Part shown: positions 1 through 5,923 of the stretch, piece after piece
Layout of the letters: each line of letters starts with the position of its first letter
Position numbering within the stretch: the stretch's first letter is position 1
Origin: an uncultured Cellvibrionales bacterium
GTDB lineage: Bacteria > Pseudomonadota > Gammaproteobacteria > Pseudomonadales > UBA7434
NCBI GenBank assembly: GCA_937897785.1
Contig: CALCNB010000186.1
Location: 1-6,579, forward strand
Length of the DNA: 6,579 nt
Direction: 5' to 3'
The notes under the pieces: generated by a model
Databases searched by the model: none
What the model was told of the DNA's origin: nothing
Seen by the model: the letters and a program-made list of their open reading frames with translations, nothing else
Translations under genes and position numbers: made by a program

Positions 1-240
1 GGAGGCTTCGATACTGGAATGGTTGCGTTGGCCCCTTACGGTAAGGTTGTTCCAGATGACGTCAAAGCGATGGCTGAGGAAGCCAGAAAGGCGATCACCG
101 ACGGCCGACTGCACGCATTCACAGGCCCAGTTAATAAGCAGGATGGCTCGCCGTGGTTAAAAGCAGGTGAGACAGCGGACGACGGTACCTTGCTTGGAAT
201 GAACTTCTATGTGGAAGGCATTGAGGGCTCGCTGCCATAA
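1..240 (+). CDS. BMP/PnrA-family ABC transporter substrate-binding protein, C-terminal part (5' end outside window)
   Basis: The reading frame is open from base 1 to the TAA at 238-240 and gives the last 79 residues. The ATG at 19 is internal, because the family pattern GGFDTGM-V-LAP already begins at base 1. Further family hallmarks are LAPYG followed by VPDDV, a helix ending in AITDGR, the segment FTGPVNKQDGS, and the closing GMNFYVEGIEG-LP. This matches the C-terminal lobe of basic membrane protein (PnrA-like) solute-binding proteins. These are usually periplasmic or lipid-anchored, and those studied mostly bind nucleosides or related purines. The signal peptide and most of the ligand pocket lie outside the window, so the substrate cannot be assigned. 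The gene ends tail to tail with a permease remnant 23 bases away. Family assignment is confident; substrate is open. Confidence 0.88.
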   Translation, partial: GGFDTGMVALAPYGKVVPDDVKAMAEEARKAITDGRLHAFTGPVNKQDGSPWLKAGETADDGTLLGMNFYVEGIEGSLP

Positions 241-263
241 CTGGAGCAGTAGTATAGTTCAGC

Positions 264-524
264 TCACATGTTGGCTGTATACTTTTGATCGAACCGGAGA
301 GATATCCGGTTCGATACACCCCAGATAATCAATGCTTCCGCACACAACACTACCAGAGCAGCGAACATGAGATCGGTCTGGCCACGGGCATTAGCGTGCA
401 ACATCAGATAGCCAAGCCCGCTCGATGACCCAACCCACTCCCCAACCACGGCACCTATGGGCGCGACCGAAGCAGCTACTCGAACACCTGATAGGGTATA
501 GGGAACTGCAAGCGGAAGTCGCAC
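264..524 (-). pseudogene. ABC transporter permease, C-terminal remnant lacking its 5' part
   Basis: The minus-strand frame encodes about 87 residues ending at the TGA at 264-266. It reads as the last third of a binding-protein-dependent transport permease of the SsuC/ThiX (BPD_transp_1) type. Visible features are the start of the EAA-loop exit (VRLPLAVPY), then LSGVRVAASVAP, GAVVGEWVGSS-GLGYLML, and two hydrophobic stretches (about residues 12-30 and 51-70). Such permeases are normally about 250-270 residues, so roughly two thirds is missing. The frame continues upstream for only a few more codons (FFH fits the family) before a TAG near 545-547, and by then the plus strand already encodes HemW. 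The first codon at 522-524 is GTG, but it lies inside the conserved domain and is not a real start. Closest relatives by eye are permeases of pyrimidine/HMP-type importers, but the substrate is an inference. The remnant has no visible promoter and is probably non-functional. Confidence 0.8.
288..315. repeat. Perfect 11-bp inverted repeat (hairpin) inside the permease 3' end
   Basis: ATCGAACCGGA (288-298) and TCCGGTTCGAT (305-315) are exact reverse complements separated by the six bases 299-304. The hairpin lies within the last codons of the permease remnant, about 50 bases beyond the stop codon of the convergent BMP gene. It could act as a transcription barrier for the convergent pair. Neither side carries a clear T-run, so it does not meet the usual intrinsic terminator pattern. 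The repeat is seen directly; the role is inferred. Confidence 0.6.
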
Positions 525-859
525 ATGGAAAAATAACCTTAGCTAACCAGCAAATTATTAGGCGCTGGAAAACGCGAACGCCTGAGGACTATCTAGTTAA
601 GCAGGACAAAGTAGCAGGCTCACAGCCGATTGGCCGGTCGGAATTGGCACTTGAATTTATGATGAACCACTTGCGTTTACATGAAGGCTTTACGAAGGAA
701 TTATTTAGTCAGCGAACCGGCTTGTTGTTTTCTGACATTGAGCCCAAGCTTATTGATTTAGAAAAACAGGGATTATTAGAAAAAGTGGGACCTTTGTATC
801 GGCCAACGGCTAAGGGTCGTTTGTTTTTAAACAATATGATCGCTTATTTTGACCCGTAG
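521..859 (+). pseudogene. hemW: HemW (radical-SAM haem chaperone, HemN-like) C-terminal fragment
   Basis: From about base 521 the plus strand encodes 112 residues matching the C-terminal end of HemW, formerly called oxygen-independent coproporphyrinogen oxidase-like protein. Visible features are AHGK-IT, a basic segment ending in KTRTPEDYL, the helix ELALEFMMNHLRLHEGF, an RTGL motif, and a winged-helix end PTAKGRLFLNNMI followed by TAG at 857-859. Intact HemW is about 380 residues. The radical SAM domain with its CxxxCxxC cluster ligands is missing, so the fragment cannot bind the Fe-S cluster. An ATG at 425 opens the frame, but residues 1-32 from it are antisense to the permease remnant and unlike HemW. 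The 3' end is 3 bases from the convergent trmB stop, and hemW also lies near trmB in Pseudomonas, so this fragment probably belongs to the locus while its 5' part has been lost or replaced. Confidence 0.82.
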
Positions 860-862
860 CTA

Positions 863-1561
863 TCAGTTTGTTGTTCTAAATGCCATATCCCAAACACCGT
901 GGCCCAAGCGCTTTCCTCGGCGCTCAAATTTAGTTTCAGGTCTGCCGAAATCAATCGCATTGACGCAGCCATGCTGGTCGCCAATATTTTCAAATTGAGG
1001 CTGTTTATCAAGTAATCTGAGCACCTGATTCGCGTAGTGCTGCCAATCGGTAGCGACATGCAATAGACCACCAATAGATAGGCGTGAATGTAATAAGCTT
1101 AAAAATTCAGGCTGTATTAGCCGTCTTTTATGATGCTTAGTTTTATGCCATGGATCTGGAAAATAAATATTTACTCTACTCAGGCTATGAGGAGCAATAT
1201 TATTTTTTAAAATCTCTACCGCATCACCATCGAAAACACGCACGTTTTGAAGTTCTTGGCTGGCAACAAGCGATAGTAGGCGTCCGATACCAGGGCTGTG
1301 GACTTCAACACCAATAAAGTTTTGCTTGGGCTCGGCAGCCGCCATAAACGCCAGTGAGTCGCCCATTCCAAAGCCAATCTCTAATACCGTTGGATGATCG
1401 TTATTAAATACCTGAGCGCTATTAATGACGCCGTCGTCGATAGCTAAGCCCCATTTTTGCAAGTGAGTCTGTAACCCCTCACGTTGCGCTGCGGTCATCC
1501 TGCCGCTGCGGATGGCAAAACTTTTAATCGGCCGTTGTTTGCTTGGGTCAGTTGAGGTCAT
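863..1561 (-). CDS. trmB: tRNA (guanine-N7-)-methyltransferase TrmB
   Basis: TrmB transfers a methyl group from S-adenosylmethionine to N7 of G46 in the variable loop of tRNAs, in the cytosol. The 232-residue product is close to the E. coli length (239) and complete. Visible motifs are the N-terminal IRSGRMT-AQ segment (18-26), the SAM-binding LEIGFGMG (60-67), GVEVHSPGIG (84-93), the catalytic-region PDPWHKTKHHKRRL (135-148), ATDW (170-173) and the tRNA-binding TKFERRGKRLGHGVWD (210-225). The ATG at 1559-1561 is 2 bases downstream of the DUF423 stop and has no clear Shine-Dalgarno sequence, so translation is probably coupled to the upstream gene. The TGA at 863-865 faces the hemW stop with only 3 bases between. 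Function is confident from motif conservation. Confidence 0.97.
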   Translation of the reverse strand: MTSTDPSKQRPIKSFAIRSGRMTAAQREGLQTHLQKWGLAIDDGVINSAQVFNNDHPTVLEIGFGMGDSLAFMAAAEPKQNFIGVEVHSPGIGRLLSLVASQELQNVRVFDGDAVEILKNNIAPHSLSRVNIYFPDPWHKTKHHKRRLIQPEFLSLLHSRLSIGGLLHVATDWQHYANQVLRLLDKQPQFENIGDQHGCVNAIDFGRPETKFERRGKRLGHGVWDMAFRTTN

Positions 1562-1563
1562 GG

Positions 1564-1950
1564 TTAAAGCTTAAAACTTGCGATGAACAGTAGCAACCAT
1601 GCGAGGATAAACATTAAGCCCCCAATCGGGGTAATGAGGCCGACCGGCATGCCAACGATGTAACGTATATCGCTGATGGCCAGAACATATAATGAGCCTG
1701 GAAATAGCACCAAGCCCAATGCGAAAAAGATGCCGCTGGCGATTAAGTATGGATTATCACTATTCTGAATTGCCAGCAGGCTGACGAATAATAAGGCCAA
1801 AGCATGCCAAAAATGGTATTGCACTGCGGTTTCATACGCATGCATCAAATCGGCGGTTAATTCTCCCCGCAAGGCATGGGCACCAAAAGCCCCCAGCATT
1901 ACCGCTAACAAGCCATTCAGTGCAGCAAATTGAAGAAAGCGTTTAGGCAT
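1564..1950 (-). CDS. DUF423 family small inner-membrane protein
   Basis: The 128-residue protein is almost wholly hydrophobic, with about four predicted membrane segments (roughly residues 5-24, 47-62, 69-91 and 102-125). It carries the DUF423 signatures LGAFGAHAL (19-27), TAVQYHFWHALAL (41-53), FPGSLY (83-88) and TPIGG (107-111). E. coli YgdD belongs to the same family. The biochemical role is unknown, and nothing here suggests one beyond a cytoplasmic-membrane location. The start ATG (1948-1950) is supported by a Shine-Dalgarno AGGA seven bases upstream. The gene leads a two-gene unit with trmB, separated by 2 bases. It lies 86 bases downstream of the rpoH stop, and I could not identify a convincing terminator or promoter in that gap, so read-through from rpoH is possible. 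Confidence 0.93.
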   Translation of the reverse strand: MPKRFLQFAALNGLLAVMLGAFGAHALRGELTADLMHAYETAVQYHFWHALALLFVSLLAIQNSDNPYLIASGIFFALGLVLFPGSLYVLAISDIRYIVGMPVGLITPIGGLMFILAWLLLFIASFKL

Positions 1951-2036
1951 TAAATTATCCTATTTTTAAAGCCGAGCAAGTCTACGCTTGAGTAACAAGG
2001 GCTTATGCGAGTAGAGAGTAGAACAGGATAGTGAGC

Positions 2037-2897
2037 TTAGGCGACCATTGCGAGTTTTAATTTTTTCAGGGCATTCTTTTCTAGCTGCCGTATACGCTCA
2101 GCTGAGACCTGAAATTGGTCGGCTAATTCATGAAGCGTTGCCTTGTTATCTTCATTTAAGAATCGCGCTTGGAGGATCGCTAGGCTACGCTCGTCAAGCA
2201 CGTTGAGGGCACTACGCAGTTGGTCAACTTGTAGGTTATCGAATTGATTGTTTTCAACGGCCAGAGCAGGGTCTTGACTATGATCTTCTAAGTAGTGAGC
2301 AGGCGCATAACTGGCCGCTTCATCGTCAGCATCGGCTGGCGCATCAAAACCCATGTCATGGGAGGCTAAACGGCCTTCCATTTGCTGTACGTCTTTCAGG
2401 TTAACGCCTAAATCATTGGCAATCGCAGATGCTTCATCATTGCTTAACCATGAGAGGCTTTTTTTAGCACCGCGCAAATTAAAGAATAATTTACGCTGAG
2501 CTTTGGTGGTGGCAATTTTGACGATCCGCCAGTTACGCAAAATATATTCATGAATTTCAGCTTTGATCCAGTGTACTGCAAAGGATACTAGGCGCACGCC
2601 CTTGTTGGGGTCAAAGCGCTTCACTGCTTTCATCAAGCCAACATTGCCTTCTTGAATTAAATCAGCCAGACCTAAGCCATAGCCGTTGTAAGACTTAGCA
2701 ATATGAACCACAAACCGAAGATGCGCCATAACTAATTCACGTGCAGCATCTAAATCGTCTTCGTATGCAAGGCGTTGACCTAAGGCCTGCTCGCGTTCAA
2801 GCGATAAGATATCAAAGCCGCTAACCGTTTGGATATAGGCATTAACATTGCCGCCAGGCGTCAGCGTTGGGATAGTTTGAAGTTGCGTATTCATCAT
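2037..2897 (-). CDS. rpoH: RNA polymerase heat-shock sigma factor RpoH (sigma-32)
   Basis: RpoH directs RNA polymerase to heat-shock promoters for chaperone and protease genes. The 286-residue protein matches the E. coli length (284). Region 1.2 and 2.1 are followed by the region 2.2 core-binding helix DLIQEGNVGLMKAVKRFDP (79-97), region 2.3/2.4 (VRLVSFAVHWIKAEIHEYIL, 101-120), the diagnostic RpoH box QRKLFFNLR (134-142), and a region 4.2 helix-turn-helix (about 254-283, TLHELADQFQVSAERIRQLE). The RpoH box separates it from RpoD and RpoS. The first ATG (2895-2897) is followed at once by a second. Neither has a good Shine-Dalgarno sequence within 5-10 bases, which leaves room for translational control as in other rpoH genes, though I could not identify a thermosensor fold. 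It follows ftsX in the same direction, as in E. coli. In E. coli, DnaK and FtsH control its activity and stability; the region 2.1 involved is present here. Confidence 0.97.
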   Translation of the reverse strand: MMNTQLQTIPTLTPGGNVNAYIQTVSGFDILSLEREQALGQRLAYEDDLDAARELVMAHLRFVVHIAKSYNGYGLGLADLIQEGNVGLMKAVKRFDPNKGVRLVSFAVHWIKAEIHEYILRNWRIVKIATTKAQRKLFFNLRGAKKSLSWLSNDEASAIANDLGVNLKDVQQMEGRLASHDMGFDAPADADDEAASYAPAHYLEDHSQDPALAVENNQFDNLQVDQLRSALNVLDERSLAILQARFLNEDNKATLHELADQFQVSAERIRQLEKNALKKLKLAMVA

Positions 2898-2997
2898 GTT
2901 ATGCAGTTATCAGTGGATTCTCTTGTTTCTCGCTTATTGTCGATCAAAGCTGAGACTACCAGTAATTTACGGCGCTAATATGGTTTTAGTTCACAGC

Positions 2998-3025
2998 ATG
3001 AGAAAGCCATGCATGTATCTCGTTC
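2998..3025 (-). promoter_or_regulatory. Candidate sigma-E-type promoter for rpoH
   Basis: On the minus strand a GAACGA box (3020-3025) is separated by exactly 16 bases from a TCTCAT box (2998-3003). The sigma-E-dependent P3 promoter of E. coli rpoH has a GAACTT box, a 16-base spacer and TCTGAT, so five of six -10 bases and four of six -35 bases agree. Transcription would start near 2990, giving a leader of about 90 bases. This is a by-eye match to a short motif and is tentative. Confidence 0.35.
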
Positions 3026-3046
3026 ACATTTTTCATGGTGGAGACG

Positions 3047-3076
3047 AAAATAAATTTTTAAACCCATAAAGATCAA
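3047..3076 (-). promoter_or_regulatory. Candidate sigma-70-type promoter for rpoH
   Basis: On the minus strand TTGATC (3071-3076) and TATTTT (3047-3052) are 18 bases apart in an AT-rich stretch upstream of rpoH. This is a fair but not strong match to the housekeeping consensus. A vegetative promoter here would fit the multi-promoter organisation known for rpoH in enteric bacteria. AT-rich sequence gives such matches easily by chance. Confidence 0.25.
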
Positions 3077-3175
3077 AAAATATTCAAAATGGCCGAGCAT
3101 TTTAACACCCTTAGGACCCGAGCGCCAATATAGAAAAAGACCAATGAAATAAGTGACTTAGTCAGTGCAAAATAC

Positions 3176-4135
3176 TTATTGGGGCTCTAAGCTGCGAATA
3201 TGGTGGTTAGCGGCCAGCCAAGCGCCGGCTAAGCCAAGGCTGGCGCCACAAGCTAATAGCAGTAAGCCATCATTAAGGCCCAAGGTTAGTAGTGTGATGT
3301 TTGCGCCATAAGCGTCTATCACAGAGCTGACTGCATAAGTGAGTGCACACTCACTTATTTTGCTTAGCAGCACCGCTAACAGGGCCGCCCCCAGACCTAA
3401 CCAAAGCCCAAGATAGAGAAAAGGTCGTCGAATGAAGGCATTGGTTGCCCCAATCAGCTTAATGACGATAATTTCTTCACGACGACTATCGATAGCCAGT
3501 TTAATCGTATTGCCAACCACCAGCATGACACCGGTGGCTAGCAAAATAGCCAGTCCAGCAGCGAGCTGATTCAGTAATACCACGATGGCGCTGATCCTCT
3601 GAAACCACTGCAAGTCCATTTTCACACTGGCAACGCCGTCGAGCTGCAAGGCTTTACTTTCAATCTTATCTGCCTGTTCGGCGCTAAGGGTGGCGCTTTT
3701 TACGCTGAGAGTGATTAACCCCGGTAGAGGATTAGTCGGCAGGCTATCGATCAGCCCTTCAAAGCCTTCCCGTTGTTCAAACGCTTGCTTCGCCTCGCTT
3801 GGCGAGACATAAACTGCTTGATTAATCTCTGGCCAGCCCTGCAGTTGACTGGCCAGTTTCTGGGCTTCGCTGGCACTGACATTGGCTGATAAATACAGGC
3901 TCATTTGAAGCGTGCTGCTGTCGGGTCCGAGTAGATGTGAAAGATTACGAACCACCAGATTTAAGCTGCTGGGCAAGGTGATCGCGATAGCGAGGACCAA
4001 CATGGTGACAAAACTCGACAGCGGGTGTTTCGCTAAGCGGACAAGGCTTTCGATCGCGACCGAGCGATGATGTTGCCGCCAAGCCATAAAGCCTGATTGC
4101 GCTGTGTCTGATTGTGCTTGCACGGAAGGTTTCAC
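3176..4135 (-). CDS. ftsX: Cell division ABC transporter permease-like subunit FtsX
   Basis: FtsX is the membrane partner of FtsE. In E. coli it links the divisome to periplasmic EnvC and the amidases that split septal peptidoglycan. The product shows the FtsX plan: a cytoplasmic N-terminus, a first membrane helix (FVTMLVLAIAITLP), a periplasmic domain with the conserved NPLPG and the helix following ESKALQLDGV, then three further membrane helices and a PFLYLGLWLGLG segment. The preferred start is the GTG at 4133-4135 (319 residues). A Shine-Dalgarno AAGAGG (4148-4153) overlaps the ftsE stop 12 bases upstream of it. Alternative ATG starts at 4189 or 4186 (337/336 residues, nearer the usual 335-350) would overlap ftsE by 35-38 bases and lack a Shine-Dalgarno sequence. 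A TTG at 4240 is less likely. Identity is certain; the start is not. Confidence 0.95.
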   Translation of the reverse strand: MKPSVQAQSDTAQSGFMAWRQHHRSVAIESLVRLAKHPLSSFVTMLVLAIAITLPSSLNLVVRNLSHLLGPDSSTLQMSLYLSANVSASEAQKLASQLQGWPEINQAVYVSPSEAKQAFEQREGFEGLIDSLPTNPLPGLITLSVKSATLSAEQADKIESKALQLDGVASVKMDLQWFQRISAIVVLLNQLAAGLAILLATGVMLVVGNTIKLAIDSRREEIIVIKLIGATNAFIRRPFLYLGLWLGLGAALLAVLLSKISECALTYAVSSVIDAYGANITLLTLGLNDGLLLLACGASLGLAGAWLAANHHIRSLEPQ

Positions 4136-4151
4136 CGGGTTTATTGACCTC

Positions 4152-4886
4152 TTAAATATCGACCTGAACGGATGGCTGGTGCTCATCATGCGGTTGAGCG
4201 GGAGAGTGATGCATCGAAGATGAAGGCAGGCCTGAGCCAATTAATTTCCCTTCGCGCAGTGTAAGCGAACGGTGAGGCATACGCGCTAATAGCGCCAAAT
4301 CGTGGGTTGCCACTAATACTGTTACACCCACATTATTAAAGTCTTTAAAAATTTGCATGATTTGTGCGCTTAACTCTGGATCTAAATTTCCCGTTGGTTC
4401 ATCGGCAATTAAAAAGGGCGGTTTGTTGACAACGGCTCTAGCAATACCGACCCGCTGTTGTTCGCCGCCGGAAAGCATCTCAGGCAGTTGCTTCTCTTTA
4501 CCGAGTAAATTGACTTTATCGAGGGCACCGCGGACGCGGCGACCCACATCGCGAGGGGCGAATCCAGCAATAATTAAGGGTAAGGCCACGTTATCAAACA
4601 CAGAGCGATCCGAAAGTAGTTGATGATTTTGATGAACGATGCCGAACTTGCGTCTTAACAACGGAATTTGACGATGACTAAACCCATCAACTGTGACATC
4701 GTTAATAAGTATATGCCCTTTAGTTGGCCGTTCGATGAGCATCATGAGCTTTAGCAAGGTGCTCTTACCTGCGCCAGAGTGACCCGTTACAAAGGCCATT
4801 TCACCAGTTTTTATTGAGAAGCTCACATCGCTTAACGCTTCTTGACCAGAGGTATAACACTTAGTGACCTGTTCGAATGCAATCAT
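4152..4886 (-). CDS. ftsE: Cell division ATP-binding protein FtsE
   Basis: FtsE is the cytoplasmic ATPase of the FtsEX complex, which regulates septal peptidoglycan hydrolysis during division. All nucleotide-binding motifs are present: Walker A GHSGAGKST (35-43), Q-loop Gln86, the signature LSGGEQQR (138-145), Walker B FLIADEP (158-164) with Glu163, D-loop (GNLD, 166-169) and the switch His195 in ATHD. The block SGGEQQRVGIARAVVNKP is typical of FtsE. Two oddities: the Q-loop region reads VHQNHQLL where E. coli has IFQDHHLL, and there is a His/Pro-rich tail of about 22 residues after position 222, where E. coli FtsE ends. The ATG at 4884-4886 overlaps the ftsY stop as ATGA, with GAGGA six bases upstream, so translation is coupled. 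The TAA is at 4152-4154. Confidence 0.97.
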   Translation of the reverse strand: MIAFEQVTKCYTSGQEALSDVSFSIKTGEMAFVTGHSGAGKSTLLKLMMLIERPTKGHILINDVTVDGFSHRQIPLLRRKFGIVHQNHQLLSDRSVFDNVALPLIIAGFAPRDVGRRVRGALDKVNLLGKEKQLPEMLSGGEQQRVGIARAVVNKPPFLIADEPTGNLDPELSAQIMQIFKDFNNVGVTVLVATHDLALLARMPHRSLTLREGKLIGSGLPSSSMHHSPAQPHDEHQPSVQVDI

Positions 4887-5890
4887 TGGCCATCCTCAGG
4901 GTTAAAAATTGCCTCGACAAATTCATGCTGATCAAACGGACGTAAGTCGTCAATTTGTTCGCCGACACCGATAAATCGAATCGGTAGACCTAATTTCTCG
5001 CTGATGGCAAACACGACGCCCCCTCTGGCTGTGCCATCGAGCTTGGTGACTGCCAGTCCCGTAACGCCAACTACCTGCTTAAATTGTTCGGCTTGGGTAA
5101 CAGCATTTTGGCCCATGGTGGCATCGAGCACTAATAACACCTCTTGCGGGGTCGATGGATCAATTTTACCCATAACTCTGACGACCTTTTTTAACTCTTC
5201 CATCAGATTATCTTTATTGTGTAGACGTCCGGCGGTATCGGCAATCAGGACATCGACCTGTTTCGCTGTTGCCGATTGAAGGGCGTCAAAAATAACGGAT
5301 GCGCTATCTGCACCGCTGTGTTGAGCCACCACGGGCACATCATTTCGCTCTCCCCAGACTTGCAATTGCTCAACCGCTGCCGCGCGAAAGGTATCTCCTG
5401 CTGCCAGCATCACGGATAAGCCCTCTCGTTGAAAGCGTTTAGCCAGTTTGCCGATGGTGGTTGTTTTTCCCGCACCATTAACGCCGACCACTAAGATAAC
5501 AAAGGGCCCCTTGGAACAGTCAACAGTGAAATTTTGTTCGCTAGGCTTCAATGTAAGTGCTAGCTCGTCCTTAAGTTGCTGGTAAAGGGCGTCGGAATCG
5601 AGCAATGCTTGGCGCTGAATACCACCAGCGAGCTTGCTCATGATGCGCTGAGTGGTATCCATGCCAATATCGGCCATTAATAGTTGGGTTTCAATCTCCT
5701 CGAGCAGCTCATCATCAATCTCCTTTTTGCCGAGTAGCAAGCGGCCTAAGCCATCACCCAATGCTTGGCTGGTTTTAGTTAGGCGCTTAGAGAGTTTTTG
5801 AAGCAAATTGCCCTTACTGGGGAGCGGCGTATCCTGCTCGGCAGCCGAATCAGGTGAGGACTTATCGCCGCGGCGAAGAAATCGCAACAT
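4883..5890 (-). CDS. ftsY: Signal recognition particle receptor GTPase FtsY
   Basis: FtsY docks ribosome-nascent-chain-SRP complexes at the inner membrane and hands membrane proteins to SecYEG. The 335-residue protein has an N-domain four-helix region (about 30-115) followed by the NG GTPase domain: G1 GVNGAGKTTT (136-145), DTFRAAA (166-172), G3 DTAGR (218-222), G4 TKLDG (282-286) and GVGEQIDDLRPF (308-319), the signature end of the SRP GTPases. It is much shorter than E. coli FtsY (497), lacking the long acidic A-domain. Instead, residues 1-8 are basic and hydrophobic (MLRFLRRG), which could aid membrane binding. Short FtsY forms are common in other bacteria. The ATG at 5888-5890 is preceded by TGAGA about seven bases upstream. 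It is first of a coupled ftsY-ftsE-ftsX unit and diverges from rsmD. Confidence 0.97.
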   Translation of the reverse strand: MLRFLRRGDKSSPDSAAEQDTPLPSKGNLLQKLSKRLTKTSQALGDGLGRLLLGKKEIDDELLEEIETQLLMADIGMDTTQRIMSKLAGGIQRQALLDSDALYQQLKDELALTLKPSEQNFTVDCSKGPFVILVVGVNGAGKTTTIGKLAKRFQREGLSVMLAAGDTFRAAAVEQLQVWGERNDVPVVAQHSGADSASVIFDALQSATAKQVDVLIADTAGRLHNKDNLMEELKKVVRVMGKIDPSTPQEVLLVLDATMGQNAVTQAEQFKQVVGVTGLAVTKLDGTARGGVVFAISEKLGLPIRFIGVGEQIDDLRPFDQHEFVEAIFNPEDGQ

Positions 5891-5923
5891 AGGTATTCTC
5901 AGTTAATTTTTATCGATTTATCA

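Noticed and set aside
425..520. N-terminal 32 residues of the plus-strand frame starting at ATG 425 as a real part of HemW
   Set aside because: They are antisense to the conserved permease remnant, do not resemble HemW, and the family's similarity begins only at about 521.
844..1074. Minus-strand 76-residue frame
   Set aside because: It lies within trmB in another frame, has no family resemblance, and TrmB motifs in the true frame are uninterrupted.
1951..2036. Promoter or terminator between rpoH and the DUF423 gene
   Set aside because: I found only short imperfect stems and -10-like hexamers that overlap the Shine-Dalgarno sequence; none is convincing.
3075..3103. Intrinsic terminator after ftsX: AAAATG/CATTTT hairpin (3086-3103) followed on the minus strand by a T6 run (3075-3080)
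   Set aside because: The stem is only 6 bp and almost all A/T, and the T-run is 5 bases away from it, so it is too weak to call; transcription may run through into rpoH.
3154..3164. Palindrome TGACTTAGTCA just after the ftsX stop as an operator
   Set aside because: Four-base arms around three bases arise readily by chance, and no second site or promoter overlap supports a role.
4357..4623. Plus-strand 88-residue frame opposite ftsE
   Set aside because: It is the antisense shadow of the conserved FtsE nucleotide-binding domain, with no recognisable features or ribosome site.
5004..5279. Plus-strand 91-residue frame opposite ftsY
   Set aside because: It is the antisense shadow of the FtsY GTPase domain; the Thr/Ser-rich composition is what antisense reading of the gene gives.
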